Positions 39,573-47,682 of a stretch of DNA of 64,000 bases are shown piece after piece (position 1 is the first letter of the stretch; each line of letters starts with the position of its first letter). Source of the stretch: Marivirga arenosa. Its GTDB lineage: Bacteria; Bacteroidota; Bacteroidia; Cytophagales; Cyclobacteriaceae. The notes below the pieces were generated by a model that was given only the letters and a program-made list of their open reading frames with translations, searched no databases and was not told where the DNA came from. Made by a program: the position numbers and the translations under genes. The stretch is taken from positions 2,816,001 to 2,880,000 of the forward strand of contig NZ_CP129968.2 of assembly GCF_030503875.2 (NCBI RefSeq), given 5' to 3'.

Positions 39573-40469
39573 CTAACTCTTTTTAATTCCCTTTAAGTAT
39601 TCGTAACTTTTAGTAATCTCTTCAAAAGGTTTACCACTTTTCGTATCATCTTGTTCAACAAAGAATTGCTTTAATCCAGCTGTAGATGCATGATTAAAGA
39701 TATTCTTCCAATCAATCACACCTTCTCCCACAGCTGAGAAAAACTGATCTTCTCCAGCTGCCATATCCTTTACATGCCAAAGTGGAAACCTTCCCTCATT
39801 ATCCTTAAAATATTGAATGGGGTCTACCCCTGCCCTTGCCGTCCAGTATAAGTCTAATTCAAATTTAACTAGATTAAGGTCACATTCAGAAAGTAAAAGG
39901 TCGTATGGAATTTCACCGTCTAATTTCATGAATTCAAAATCATGATTATGATACGCCATTTGCAATCCATACTCTTTAGCCGTTTCTCCACAGGAGTTCA
40001 GTAAATCAGAAAGATTTTTATAGTCATCAATAGATTTTCGTTCAGAATCAAATAAATACGCGCATACTATGTATGATTGGCCTAGCTCAGCAGCATCTGC
40101 TACAGTTCGTTCCCAGTCATTTGTCATTGTCCCAACATTATCTGGCATAGACCAGCCTGTTAATACATGACTACTTTTAGCTTTCACACCTAAATTATTA
40201 AATATAGACTTGACTTCCTTTATACTGTTGCCAAAGTACTTCCCATTAGAATAATTAAATAATTCTAGATTTTTATAGCCTATTTTAGCAGCTCGTTCAA
40301 TAGTCCCTTTGAAATCCTCTTCCAGACTTTTCCTAAGAGTATAGATTTGTAGACCAGCCTCACCCGCTACTCCCTGTACGTTTGAACTACATGAAGCTAA
40401 AATAGAGGGAGAAACAAAAGCTAAGACAGATGCAATACCTGCATTTCTAATAAATTTACGTCTTTCCAT
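39573..40469 (-). CDS. Tat-exported sugar phosphate isomerase/epimerase-like TIM-barrel protein
   Basis: 298 residues. Twin-arginine signal MERRKFIRNAGIASVLAFVS, with a following cysteine (SILASCSS) that might also be lipidated. AP-endonuclease-2/xylose-isomerase-like barrel: GLQIYTLRKSLEEDF, IGYKNLELFNY, QMAYHNHDFEF, FELDLYWTARAGVDP, PLWHVKDMA; metal-binding Glu, His and Asp residues are in place. A known companion of exported Gfo/Idh/MocA and DUF1080 proteins in keto-sugar metabolism. Convergent with the DUF1080 gene; its last codons lie in a repeat stretch. Confidence 0.83.
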   Translation of the reverse strand: MERRKFIRNAGIASVLAFVSPSILASCSSNVQGVAGEAGLQIYTLRKSLEEDFKGTIERAAKIGYKNLELFNYSNGKYFGNSIKEVKSIFNNLGVKAKSSHVLTGWSMPDNVGTMTNDWERTVADAAELGQSYIVCAYLFDSERKSIDDYKNLSDLLNSCGETAKEYGLQMAYHNHDFEFMKLDGEIPYDLLLSECDLNLVKFELDLYWTARAGVDPIQYFKDNEGRFPLWHVKDMAAGEDQFFSAVGEGVIDWKNIFNHASTAGLKQFFVEQDDTKSGKPFEEITKSYEYLKGIKKS

Positions 40470-40536
40470 AGTTATGATGTTTGATCATTGAATTTAGCAA
40501 TAATTGTAATGACAAGGAAATGCTTTACCAAAAGGA

Positions 40537-40962
40537 TTACTTTCTATTCTCTTTTAAAAGATCTCTTATTTCAGCTAACAACTCAATATTTTTAGGTGTT
40601 GCCACAGTATTATCTTCCTCATTTTCAGACCTTTTCCTTAATTTATTAAATGTCTTCACTACTAAATAAATGCAAAAGGCAATGATTAGAAAATCGACAG
40701 AAGATTGAATTAAATTACCATAATTAATGGAAACAGCTGCATGAAGCAAATTACCTTCCTTATCGTACTCTTCCGCTCTAAATACATACTTAAGATCTTT
40801 AAAATTTATTCTCCCAACGAAAATGCTAAGAATAGGCATAATCAAATCTGAAACAATTGAATTGACTACTTTAGTAAAAGCTGAACCAATAATGATACCA
40901 ATTGCCATGTCAAAAACATTTCCTTTAATTGCAAATTCCTTAAATTCTTTTAAAAACTTCAT
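40537..40962 (-). CDS. mscL: Large-conductance mechanosensitive channel MscL
   Basis: Inner-membrane safety valve that opens under osmotic downshock. About 141 residues from MKFLKEFKEFAIKGNVFDMA; an ATG five codons upstream (40977) is less likely, as the MKFLKEFKEF start is the conserved one. First membrane helix MAIGIIIGSAFTKVVNSIVS with Gly/Ala packing pattern, periplasmic loop, second helix FLIIAFCIYLVVKTFNKL, and a charged C-terminal helix LAEIRDLLKE. All typical. Confidence 0.94.
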   Translation of the reverse strand: MKFLKEFKEFAIKGNVFDMAIGIIIGSAFTKVVNSIVSDLIMPILSIFVGRINFKDLKYVFRAEEYDKEGNLLHAAVSINYGNLIQSSVDFLIIAFCIYLVVKTFNKLRKRSENEEDNTVATPKNIELLAEIRDLLKENRK

Positions 40963-40994
40963 AGCTAAAATGGACATAGTGGAAAAATGAGAAC

Positions 40995-41029
40995 AAAAAA
41001 ATAGCTGCCATACGAAAGCATGGCAGCTA
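40995..41029 (-). terminator. Terminator downstream of the DUF2911 gene
   Basis: On the minus strand, TAGCTGCCAT and ATGGCAGCTA form a perfect ten-pair stem (41002-41011 with 41020-41029), and the A-run at 40995-41001 gives seven U. Confidence 0.85.
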
Positions 41030-41063
41030 CTATAAAAATAATTAAATACTGATATTAATATTC

Positions 41064-41612
41064 TTATAGAAATTCAAATGGGATACTTATCATCGTATTC
41101 GCCCAAATCATTTGAAGGCTAACATCACCATTTGCCTGATCAAATCTGATTGTAAAGGGTTCATACATCTCATCTGATTTATTAACCGGAACTTCGAATC
41201 TCAATAAATCTTGTTCTTCATCATACTTATATGCTCCCCATTGGCCAACATCTTTATTTAAAATTATAGTCCAGCTTTTAGCACCTGGTATAGTAAACAT
41301 GGAATATGTTCCAGCAGGAACAGTTTCACCAGCCATTTTTACATCAGAAGTTACGGTAATTTCAGTTGCTTCATTCGCTCCTGTTCTCCATATTTTTCCT
41401 AAAGGAGCTAATTCTGATGTTTCTGTAAAAGCTTCTCTACCTCTTAAATGGGGTCTTCCGTAAGTCACTTTAACATAAGTATCTTCGAAAGTATAAGTAA
41501 CCATTCCTAAAGGACTTGGCTTTTGTTTTAAAGCTTCTTGCGCATGCGCATCAATACTAAAAATAGCAAGCATGATGAAACAAGCTAAAATTGATGTGAA
41601 TAATTTTTTCAT
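41064..41612 (-). CDS. DUF2911 family secreted protein
   Basis: 182 residues from the ATG at 41612. The frame extends 29 codons further and would overlap the next gene, but MKKLFTSILACFIMLAIFSIDAHAQ is a clean signal peptide, so I take the internal start. Mature part: VTYTFEDTYVKVTYGRPHLRGRE, ELAPLGKIWRTGANEATEIT, AGTYSMFTIPGAKSWTIIL, all marks of DUF2911, a Bacteroidota periplasmic family of unknown role. Terminator at 40995. Confidence 0.87.
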   Translation of the reverse strand: MKKLFTSILACFIMLAIFSIDAHAQEALKQKPSPLGMVTYTFEDTYVKVTYGRPHLRGREAFTETSELAPLGKIWRTGANEATEITVTSDVKMAGETVPAGTYSMFTIPGAKSWTIILNKDVGQWGAYKYDEEQDLLRFEVPVNKSDEMYEPFTIRFDQANGDVSLQMIWANTMISIPFEFL

Positions 41613-41672
41613 GATTTCCTGTTTTATTTTAAAGCAATTTACAATTTTATTAATCATAGTGCCATTATCCCT

Positions 41673-41680
41673 TATATTTG
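41673..41680 (+). promoter_or_regulatory. -7 box directly before the dCMP deaminase gene
   Basis: TATATTTG (TAnnTTTG) ends four bases before the ATG at 41685. Transcription would start about at the start codon, i.e. a leaderless or nearly leaderless mRNA. No clear -33 element. Confidence 0.4.
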
Positions 41681-41684
41681 TTTT

Positions 41685-42167
41685 ATGGAAAAACCACAAT
41701 TCGATGATATTTTCATGGAGCTAGCTGTAAACCTAGCAAAACGTTCTCATTGCATTAAAAGGCATGTGGGTGCAGTTCTAACAAAAGAAACAAGAATTAT
41801 TTCTATCGGCTATAATGGGCCTCCTGCAGGTACCCATAATTGTGATGAAGAATTTCCTGGTAAAGGCTGTGGACTCGATTCTAAGGGAAGCTGTATGTTA
41901 GCAATTCATGCTGAACAGAATGCCATTATGTATGCTGTTAAGAATAATGCTTCCGTAGAGAACTCCACTCTTTATGTTACGCTATCCCCTTGTCTATCAT
42001 GTGCGAGAATTATTTTTAGCATGGGAATAAAAAAAGTAATTTACCTAAATTCTTACGCTCAATATAAAGGCTTGGAAAGAGATGAAGGTCTAGATTTTCT
42101 CCAAAAATTTGGTGTAGAGGTAGAACACTATGAAGGAAACCTTCAAAATGTTACACATATGATTTGA
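41685..42167 (+). CDS. dCMP deaminase family protein (ComEB-like)
   Basis: 160 residues. Zinc deaminase motifs HAEQNAIMYAV and LSPCLSCARIIFSMGIKKV; also AKRSHCIKRHVGAVLTKE and ISIGYNGPPAGTHNCDEEF, which mark the deoxycytidylate deaminase branch with extra zinc or allosteric cysteines (GKGCGLDSKGSCMLA). It converts dCMP to dUMP for thymidylate synthesis. A TAnnTTTG box sits right before the start codon. Confidence 0.92.
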   Translation: MEKPQFDDIFMELAVNLAKRSHCIKRHVGAVLTKETRIISIGYNGPPAGTHNCDEEFPGKGCGLDSKGSCMLAIHAEQNAIMYAVKNNASVENSTLYVTLSPCLSCARIIFSMGIKKVIYLNSYAQYKGLERDEGLDFLQKFGVEVEHYEGNLQNVTHMI

Positions 42168-42259
42168 TCTACCTAATGGTTTTCTAAAAGTAAAAACTGG
42201 AAAAAGGTATATTATCGATAAAACCTTTTACTTTTGAACTTCAACTTAATTAAAAATAC

Positions 42260-42757
42260 ATGAAAAATTTAAAATTACTATTCGTTTTAGTAGCAAGCAT
42301 GTTCTTATTCCAAGCTTGTAATGATGATGAAACTGCAAAAGAAGGTGAAGTAGAAGGTCTATGGAATGTAACTAACTTTACAGTTGACTTTACGATCAAT
42401 GGTGAAAGTTTTACTGATTTTTTTGCTGATGATCAATCTACTGCTGATTTAGTTGAAGAAATTTTAACTGCTTCTTTTGAAGATAGTTTTGGTGGTACAA
42501 TAGAATTTAAAAGTGACGGAAGTTATGTAGCTCAAGATGACAATAACACAACGGGTGAGGGAACTTGGTCAATTAATTCTGACGGCACCGTTTTAACGCT
42601 TGATGGAGGTACAGCTGAAGAATTTTCTTTTGATGTAATTACTGCAACCAAAAGTTCATTAGTATTAAATTACACTGAATCTCAAAGTCAGGACATTGAC
42701 TTTGACGGAACAACTGATGAAGTGTCTACTTCTTTAGATTTAACATTATCAAAATAA
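42260..42757 (+). CDS. Lipocalin-like lipoprotein
   Basis: 165 residues. Lipoprotein signal MKNLKLLFVLVASMFLFQAC. Mature part begins with acidic residues then VEGLWNVTNFTVDF, a typical lipocalin-like opening, with GTIEFKSDGSYVAQDD and GTWSINSDGTVLTLDG as beta strands. Very acidic, no cysteine besides the lipid one. Probably a small outer-membrane or periplasm-facing beta-barrel; ligand unknown. Confidence 0.72.
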   Translation: MKNLKLLFVLVASMFLFQACNDDETAKEGEVEGLWNVTNFTVDFTINGESFTDFFADDQSTADLVEEILTASFEDSFGGTIEFKSDGSYVAQDDNNTTGEGTWSINSDGTVLTLDGGTAEEFSFDVITATKSSLVLNYTESQSQDIDFDGTTDEVSTSLDLTLSK

Positions 42758-42770
42758 TATTAGCATAATA

Positions 42771-43796
42771 TTAAATAAAATTAACTTCAGGGCTTAATTC
42801 AATACCAAACTCAGATTGAATTGAGCTCTGTATTTTTTTAGCCAAATTTAAAATATCTCTCCCTCTACCCTGACCATGATTCACCAACACAAGCGCTTGC
42901 TTATGGTGAACTCCTACTCCATTCTCTTCATAGCCCTTCCAACCTGCTTTTTCAATCAACCAACCGGCAGCAAGCTTTATTTGCCCACTTTCTAATTCAT
43001 AGCTAGGAATAGATGGATATTGTTCCTTTAAAGCCTCAAATTGAAACTTGTCAATAATAGGGTTTTTAAAGAAACTTCCAGAATTACCAATTTCTGCAGG
43101 ATTAGGGAGCTTTGACTCTCTGATTTCAATAACAGCATTGCTTACATCTTTAATAGAGGGTTTATTTATATCCCTTTGTTCCAGCACATCTCTAATGACT
43201 CCGTATTCAAGACTCAATTTGTGAAAATTCTTTTTGTGTAATCGGAAACTTACTGACACTATCAAATACTTCCCTTTCAGTTTGTGTTTAAAAACACTTT
43301 CACGATAACCAAATTTACATGCATCAGTATTGAAGCTTTCAATTTCTCCACTTTCCAGATTTACGGCTTCTAAATTCTCAAAAGTATCTTTGATCTCTAT
43401 ACCGTAAGCTCCAATATTTTGCATTGGCGCTGCCCCAACCGTTCCTGGGATTAATGATAAATTTTCTAAACCTCCCCAATCATTATTGATAGTAAATAGT
43501 ACGAATTCATGCCAATTAACCCCTCCACCAACTTTAACAGTCACAGTTTCATCATCTTCTGCAACTTTTTTAATACCGCTAATTTTATTTATTACAACTA
43601 AACCATGAAAGTCATCAGTTAATAAAATATTACTCCCTCCTCCCAAAATAAGATGGGAATTTTCCTTCCATTCTTTACTCTCTAATAATAATTGAAATTC
43701 TTCTATTGTATTTATCTCAATTAACAAATCAGCAACAGCGCTAAAGCCAAAGGTATTGTAGGAACGGAGAGATTCTGACTTAAGGAAATTTAACAT
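42771..43796 (-). CDS. murB: UDP-N-acetylenolpyruvoylglucosamine reductase MurB
   Basis: FAD enzyme making UDP-MurNAc for peptidoglycan. 341 residues, type I MurB (E. coli-like length). NTFGFSAVADLLIEI at the start, FAD-binding LILGGGSNILLTDDFHGLV, IPGTVGAAPMQNIGAYG, KFGYRESVFKHKLKGK with the catalytic Tyr region, the proton-donor Ser in IGNSGSFFKNPII, and the C-terminal AGWLIEKAGWKGYEENG. Its 3' end faces the lipocalin gene with a 13-base gap. Confidence 0.95.
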   Translation of the reverse strand: MLNFLKSESLRSYNTFGFSAVADLLIEINTIEEFQLLLESKEWKENSHLILGGGSNILLTDDFHGLVVINKISGIKKVAEDDETVTVKVGGGVNWHEFVLFTINNDWGGLENLSLIPGTVGAAPMQNIGAYGIEIKDTFENLEAVNLESGEIESFNTDACKFGYRESVFKHKLKGKYLIVSVSFRLHKKNFHKLSLEYGVIRDVLEQRDINKPSIKDVSNAVIEIRESKLPNPAEIGNSGSFFKNPIIDKFQFEALKEQYPSIPSYELESGQIKLAAGWLIEKAGWKGYEENGVGVHHKQALVLVNHGQGRGRDILNLAKKIQSSIQSEFGIELSPEVNFI

Positions 43797-43877
43797 AAGA
43801 TATTTAATGGTATTAAAAATTGGATTTTAAATTCAAAACTATTTTATTAGTTATAATCTATTATCCCTAAAATTACT

Positions 43878-44678
43878 ATGAAAAACTTATTCCTCACAAC
43901 TATTACAATTTTCATTTGTACAGCATGCACTAACCATAAAGAAAAAGGAGCAGAACTCTTTGAATCAGGCCAATATGACAAAGCCTTATATCATTTTGAA
44001 GAAGTTTTAAGTCTTGATCCACGAAATGAAATGATGCTCTATAATGCTGCTAGATGTTATGAAGAATTAGGAATGTATGATGAAGCAATCCTTAGATATG
44101 AAAAGAGCATAAATCAAAAAAAAGATTTAGCAATAGCCTATTTGGGTAGAGGAAGATCATACTTTAAAAATGGTGATTATAAAAGTGCTACGATTGACTT
44201 CGGAAATGTACTCTATTATGATAAGAAAAATGAAGATGCTCTTTTTTATGCCGGACTAAGCTTTATGAAAGATTCAGTTTATGAAAAAGCAGGAAAAGCT
44301 TTCAGCGCTTTACTTGAGTTAAATCCTGATCATTCTAAAGCAAGGTTTAATAGAGGCGTATTATATGCAATTCAGGCTAATACACTATTTGCTCTTTCAG
44401 ATTTTAACAATCTCATAAGAAATAAAAAATATCTCTCAAACTCCTATTTTAACAGAGGTATGATCTACCAACACATGGAAAACTATGCAGGAGCAGTACA
44501 CGATTATAACAAAGCAATTGAATTGGGGCTCAAAAGTGAATCAATATTTATTAAGCGAGCTGAATGTTATATAATTCAAAAAGATATTGTAAAAGCTTGT
44601 GAAGACTACCACGAACTTATAAAATATGATGAAATGAAAGCGCAAGAATATATTAGCAAATACTGTGTTGAGCTATAA
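43878..44678 (+). CDS. TPR-repeat lipoprotein
   Basis: 266 residues. Lipoprotein signal MKNLFLTTITIFICTAC, then six or seven tetratricopeptide repeats starting KGAELFESGQYDKALYHFEE, each of about 34 residues with the W/L-G-Y-A-F-A-P pattern (e.g. NAARCYEELGMYDEAILRYE and FNRGMIYQHMENYAGAVHDY). TPR solenoids bind other proteins; the partner is unknown. Converges on xseB with a 9-base gap. Confidence 0.82.
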   Translation: MKNLFLTTITIFICTACTNHKEKGAELFESGQYDKALYHFEEVLSLDPRNEMMLYNAARCYEELGMYDEAILRYEKSINQKKDLAIAYLGRGRSYFKNGDYKSATIDFGNVLYYDKKNEDALFYAGLSFMKDSVYEKAGKAFSALLELNPDHSKARFNRGVLYAIQANTLFALSDFNNLIRNKKYLSNSYFNRGMIYQHMENYAGAVHDYNKAIELGLKSESIFIKRAECYIIQKDIVKACEDYHELIKYDEMKAQEYISKYCVEL

Positions 44679-44687
44679 TTTATATAA

Positions 44688-44891
44688 TTATTCTTCTAAA
44701 TCATTAAATGCACTTTCAACCCTGTTTTCAGCATTCTTCAACATGTTCTTACAATTTTTCAATAACTCCATAGATTCATTAACATAAGCTGTTAATTGAT
44801 CTATGGGAATATCTTCATTTTCTACTTTATTCAAAATCTCTTCTAGTTTGTGAAGTGATTCTTCATAGCCAAGCTTTTTTTTCTTTGCCAT
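44688..44891 (-). CDS. xseB: Exodeoxyribonuclease VII small subunit
   Basis: 67 residues, the usual size. YEESLHKLEEILNKVENEDI, then IDQLTAYVNESMELLKNCK and a C-terminal AENRVESAFNDLEE: the two-helix hairpin of XseB. It binds the large subunit XseA, which is not in this window. Last gene of the ribBA-hypothetical-surE-xseB run. Confidence 0.9.
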   Translation of the reverse strand: MAKKKKLGYEESLHKLEEILNKVENEDIPIDQLTAYVNESMELLKNCKNMLKNAENRVESAFNDLEE

Positions 44892-44935
44892 TATTGAAAA
44901 TTATAAGATTTCAAAAATATAATTTATTCAAATTG

Positions 44936-45718
44936 TTAATCTATTTTGATATCCCATTCATCATTCAATTGACTAATGGTATGATGAGCAGTTAAATCAA
45001 ACTGACAAGGGACAACAGACACATAATTATTAGCAATAGCCCACTCATCGTTATCTTCTCCCTTATCAAAATTCACGAAATTTCCCGCCATCCAAAAATA
45101 TCTTCTTCCATTTGGATCATATCTTTGGTCAAATTCCTCTTCCCATTTAGCTCGTGCTTGTCTACAAACCTTCACTCCCTTTATTTTTTCATTTCGTTTT
45201 GGAGGGAAATTCACATTGAGTGTTGTGTATTTAGGTAGACCAGTCTTAAGGACTTGTTTTGCTATAGCTTTTACATAATCTAATGTATGTTCAAAATCTG
45301 CATCCTGAGCGTAATCACATAGTGAAAAGCCTATAGAAGGATAACCTTCAATAGCTCCTTCAATAGCTGCCGACATGGTGCCTGAATACAACACACTAAT
45401 TGAAGTATTGCTTCCATGATTAATACCACTCACTACCAAATCAGGGTTTCGATCTTTCAAAACATGATGCTTAGCTAGTTTAACACAATCTGCTGGAGTA
45501 CCAGATGATTCATAAGCGGCTATATCATCTCCAAAAATGTCTGTTTTATCTAATCGTAAAGTATTTCCAATCGTAATTGCATGTCCCATTCCAGATTGAG
45601 GACTATTGGGCGCCACTACTACTACTTCTCCTAACTCCTTCATGCATTCCACTAAATGACGGATTCCTTTACTAGTTACTCCATCATCATTACTTACTAA
45701 TATTAAAGGTCTTTCCAT
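44936..45718 (-). CDS. surE: 5'/3'-nucleotidase SurE
   Basis: Metal-dependent phosphatase on nucleoside monophosphates, linked to stationary-phase survival. 260 residues. Metal site DD of LVSNDDGVTSKGIRHL, the Ser of PNSPQSGMGHAIT, SGTPADCVKLAK, and VVSGINHGSNTSISVLYSGT with the fourth metal ligand Asn. Lies 8 bases after the hypothetical gene and 44 before xseB. Confidence 0.94.
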   Translation of the reverse strand: MERPLILVSNDDGVTSKGIRHLVECMKELGEVVVVAPNSPQSGMGHAITIGNTLRLDKTDIFGDDIAAYESSGTPADCVKLAKHHVLKDRNPDLVVSGINHGSNTSISVLYSGTMSAAIEGAIEGYPSIGFSLCDYAQDADFEHTLDYVKAIAKQVLKTGLPKYTTLNVNFPPKRNEKIKGVKVCRQARAKWEEEFDQRYDPNGRRYFWMAGNFVNFDKGEDNDEWAIANNYVSVVPCQFDLTAHHTISQLNDEWDIKID

Positions 45719-45725
45719 AAATCTT

Positions 45726-46358
45726 TTACTTTCGTCCAGATACTAATCCATTATAATATTTCATAATGGTTACTAAATCACCCTGTTTTGTTGTTTTTAA
45801 CCTTCTGTCTTTTACGAATTCTTCAACCTGTTCTTTATATACGCCAAAAAACGAGTACAAATCTTTCTTTTTCTCACTATATTTATGAATTACGCCATCA
45901 TTAGTCAGTAAAAAATAGTCATAAGTAAGTATTTCTCTGCCTCCAAAACTTCTAGAAGGCCTGTACATTGGATTTCCAAACCTATTATTATCGATTACAA
46001 CATACTCTCTAGTCATGAAAGTAATATAGCCCTCCTCTAAGATTTCAAAAAAGACAGGTACCTTCATTCTTCCTTTCAAATCATAAGGAATAGAATATAC
46101 CGTTCTCGGACGATTAAAATATTGACAATTAAAACGAAAGAAAAGAACATTTTGTGAAGTAAACGTTCTCACCCTATTTTTATCACCAGAAAATTGAACT
46201 AGGTTCGATTCAAAATCATACTGAATATTACCCCTTAATGTATCTTGAGAGTCTAAAACAACTATACCTGGATGCCACATTTCTTGCGGCAAATCTTGCC
46301 CAGAAGATATAAAGGTTGCTACAAAATAGAATACAATAAAGAGGTTGAAATTTTTCAC
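45726..46358 (-). CDS. Exported hypothetical protein, GTG start next to the ribBA stop
   Basis: About 210 residues. I choose a GTG at 46358, one base after the ribBA stop codon, because it gives a signal peptide (KNFNLFIVFYFVATFISSGQ) with no leftover. The frame also allows an ATG at 46421 that would overlap ribBA by 62 bases. Mature part: WHPGIVVLDSQDTLRGNIQYD, VRTFTSQNVLFFRF, then ILEEGYITFMTREYVVIDNN and LTYDYFLLTNDGVIHKYSEK. Such 'value to be displayed' strands resemble uncharacterised Bacteroidota secreted proteins. Function unknown; probably translated by coupling to ribBA. Confidence 0.65.
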   Translation of the reverse strand: MKNFNLFIVFYFVATFISSGQDLPQEMWHPGIVVLDSQDTLRGNIQYDFESNLVQFSGDKNRVRTFTSQNVLFFRFNCQYFNRPRTVYSIPYDLKGRMKVPVFFEILEEGYITFMTREYVVIDNNRFGNPMYRPSRSFGGREILTYDYFLLTNDGVIHKYSEKKKDLYSFFGVYKEQVEEFVKDRRLKTTKQGDLVTIMKYYNGLVSGRK

Positions 46359-46359
46359 T

Positions 46360-47583
46360 TTAATCCTTTTTAAGAATGGTATGCCCCATTTTATCTCTTT
46401 TAGTTCGTAGGTAATTTTCATTATGCTTATTAGGTGGAATTTCTAATGCAACATTTTCTACAATTTCCAGGCCATAACCAAGTAATCCAGCTCTTTTTGT
46501 TGGATTATTTGAAATCAATCGAATTTTTCTAACTCCTAATTTTCTAAGAATCTGAGCTCCAACACCATAATCTCTCTCATCCATTTTAAAGCCAAGAGCA
46601 ACATTAGCTTCAACTGTGTCCATTCCCTCTTCCTGTAGCTTATATGCCCTCAATTTATTCATTAAACCTATTCCTCTACCCTCTTGGTTCATATAAACAA
46701 TAACACCTTTGCCTTCTTTTTCAATCATCTCCATGGCCTGATGTAATTGAGGACCACAATCACATCGGCATGAACCAAATATATCGCCTGTTAAACATGA
46801 GGAATGAACTCTTACCATGATAGGTTCATCTTCTTCCCATTCGCCTTTTACTAATGCTAAATGGTTATCTTTAGTATTGGTTTGTTCAAATGCCACTAAT
46901 TTAAAGTCACCAAAATCAGTTGGCATTTCAACATCAACTTTCTCTTCAACTAATGATTCGTTGTTTAATCGATATTCAATCAAATCCTTAATAGCAACCA
47001 GCTTTAAGTTGAAATGATCCGCTACTTTTCTTAAATCGGGAAGACGAGCCATGGTACCGTCTTCATTCATGATTTCAACTAATACACCACCAGGGATTAA
47101 ACCCGCTAATCTGGAGAAATCAACGGCAGCTTCAGTATGTCCTGTTCTTCTTAAAACTCCTCCTTTTCTAGCTTTAAGAGGAAATATGTGGCCTGGTTTG
47201 CCTAAAACCTCAGGTTTAGTATCAGGATTTACTAAGGCTTGAATTGTTTTCGATCTATCACTAGCAGAAATACCAGTAGTTGTACCTTGCCCTATTAAAT
47301 CTACAGAAACAGTAAAAGGAGTCTCGAATTGAGCGGTATTTTTACCCACCATTAATTCTAATCCTAATTCATCACATCTGTCTTCAGGCAGAGATGCACA
47401 GATTAATCCTCTACCGTGCTTTGACATGAAATTAATTATTTCCGGAGTTACCTTTTCTGCAGCACAAATAAAATCGCCTTCATTTTCTCTATCTTCATCA
47501 TCTACTACGATGATGATTTCTCCATTTTTAACAGCTTCAATTGCTGATTCTATAGTATCTAATTGGATTCTTTCTGATGACAT
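46360..47583 (-). CDS. ribBA: Bifunctional DHBP synthase / GTP cyclohydrolase II (RibBA)
   Basis: Makes both precursors of riboflavin. 407 residues: RibB domain (1-205) with [31 protein letters not shown] and [14 protein letters not shown]; RibA domain (206-407) with the zinc cysteines in [17 protein letters not shown], then [18 protein letters not shown] and the substrate motif [12 protein letters not shown]. No FMN riboswitch was seen in the 99-base gap upstream; instead there is a TACCTTTG promoter. The gene after it begins one base from its stop codon. Confidence 0.95.
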   Translation of the reverse strand: MSSERIQLDTIESAIEAVKNGEIIIVVDDEDRENEGDFICAAEKVTPEIINFMSKHGRGLICASLPEDRCDELGLELMVGKNTAQFETPFTVSVDLIGQGTTTGISASDRSKTIQALVNPDTKPEVLGKPGHIFPLKARKGGVLRRTGHTEAAVDFSRLAGLIPGGVLVEIMNEDGTMARLPDLRKVADHFNLKLVAIKDLIEYRLNNESLVEEKVDVEMPTDFGDFKLVAFEQTNTKDNHLALVKGEWEEDEPIMVRVHSSCLTGDIFGSCRCDCGPQLHQAMEMIEKEGKGVIVYMNQEGRGIGLMNKLRAYKLQEEGMDTVEANVALGFKMDERDYGVGAQILRKLGVRKIRLISNNPTKRAGLLGYGLEIVENVALEIPPNKHNENYLRTKRDKMGHTILKKD

Positions 47584-47607
47584 AAATCTTTGAAAAATAA
47601 TAAATCA

Positions 47608-47642
47608 CAAAGGTAGCCAATATTTCATGATTACCTGACAAA
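47608..47642 (-). promoter_or_regulatory. Predicted ribBA promoter
   Basis: On the minus strand TTTG (complement of 47639-47642), 23 bases, TACCTTTG (complement of 47608-47615). Same -7 box as the DEAD-box gene. Confidence 0.55.
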
Positions 47643-47682
47643 TTTTAAAACGATTACAAATTGATTAGTGTTTTAACAAATT

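Noticed and set aside
41613..41699. Extended DUF2911 N-terminus overlapping the dCMP deaminase gene
   Set aside because: The internal ATG at 41612 gives a perfect signal peptide; the extension has no known likeness and crosses a promoter.
47584..47682. FMN riboswitch before ribBA
   Set aside because: The gap is only 99 bases, AT-rich, with a plain TACCTTTG promoter and none of the FMN aptamer core.
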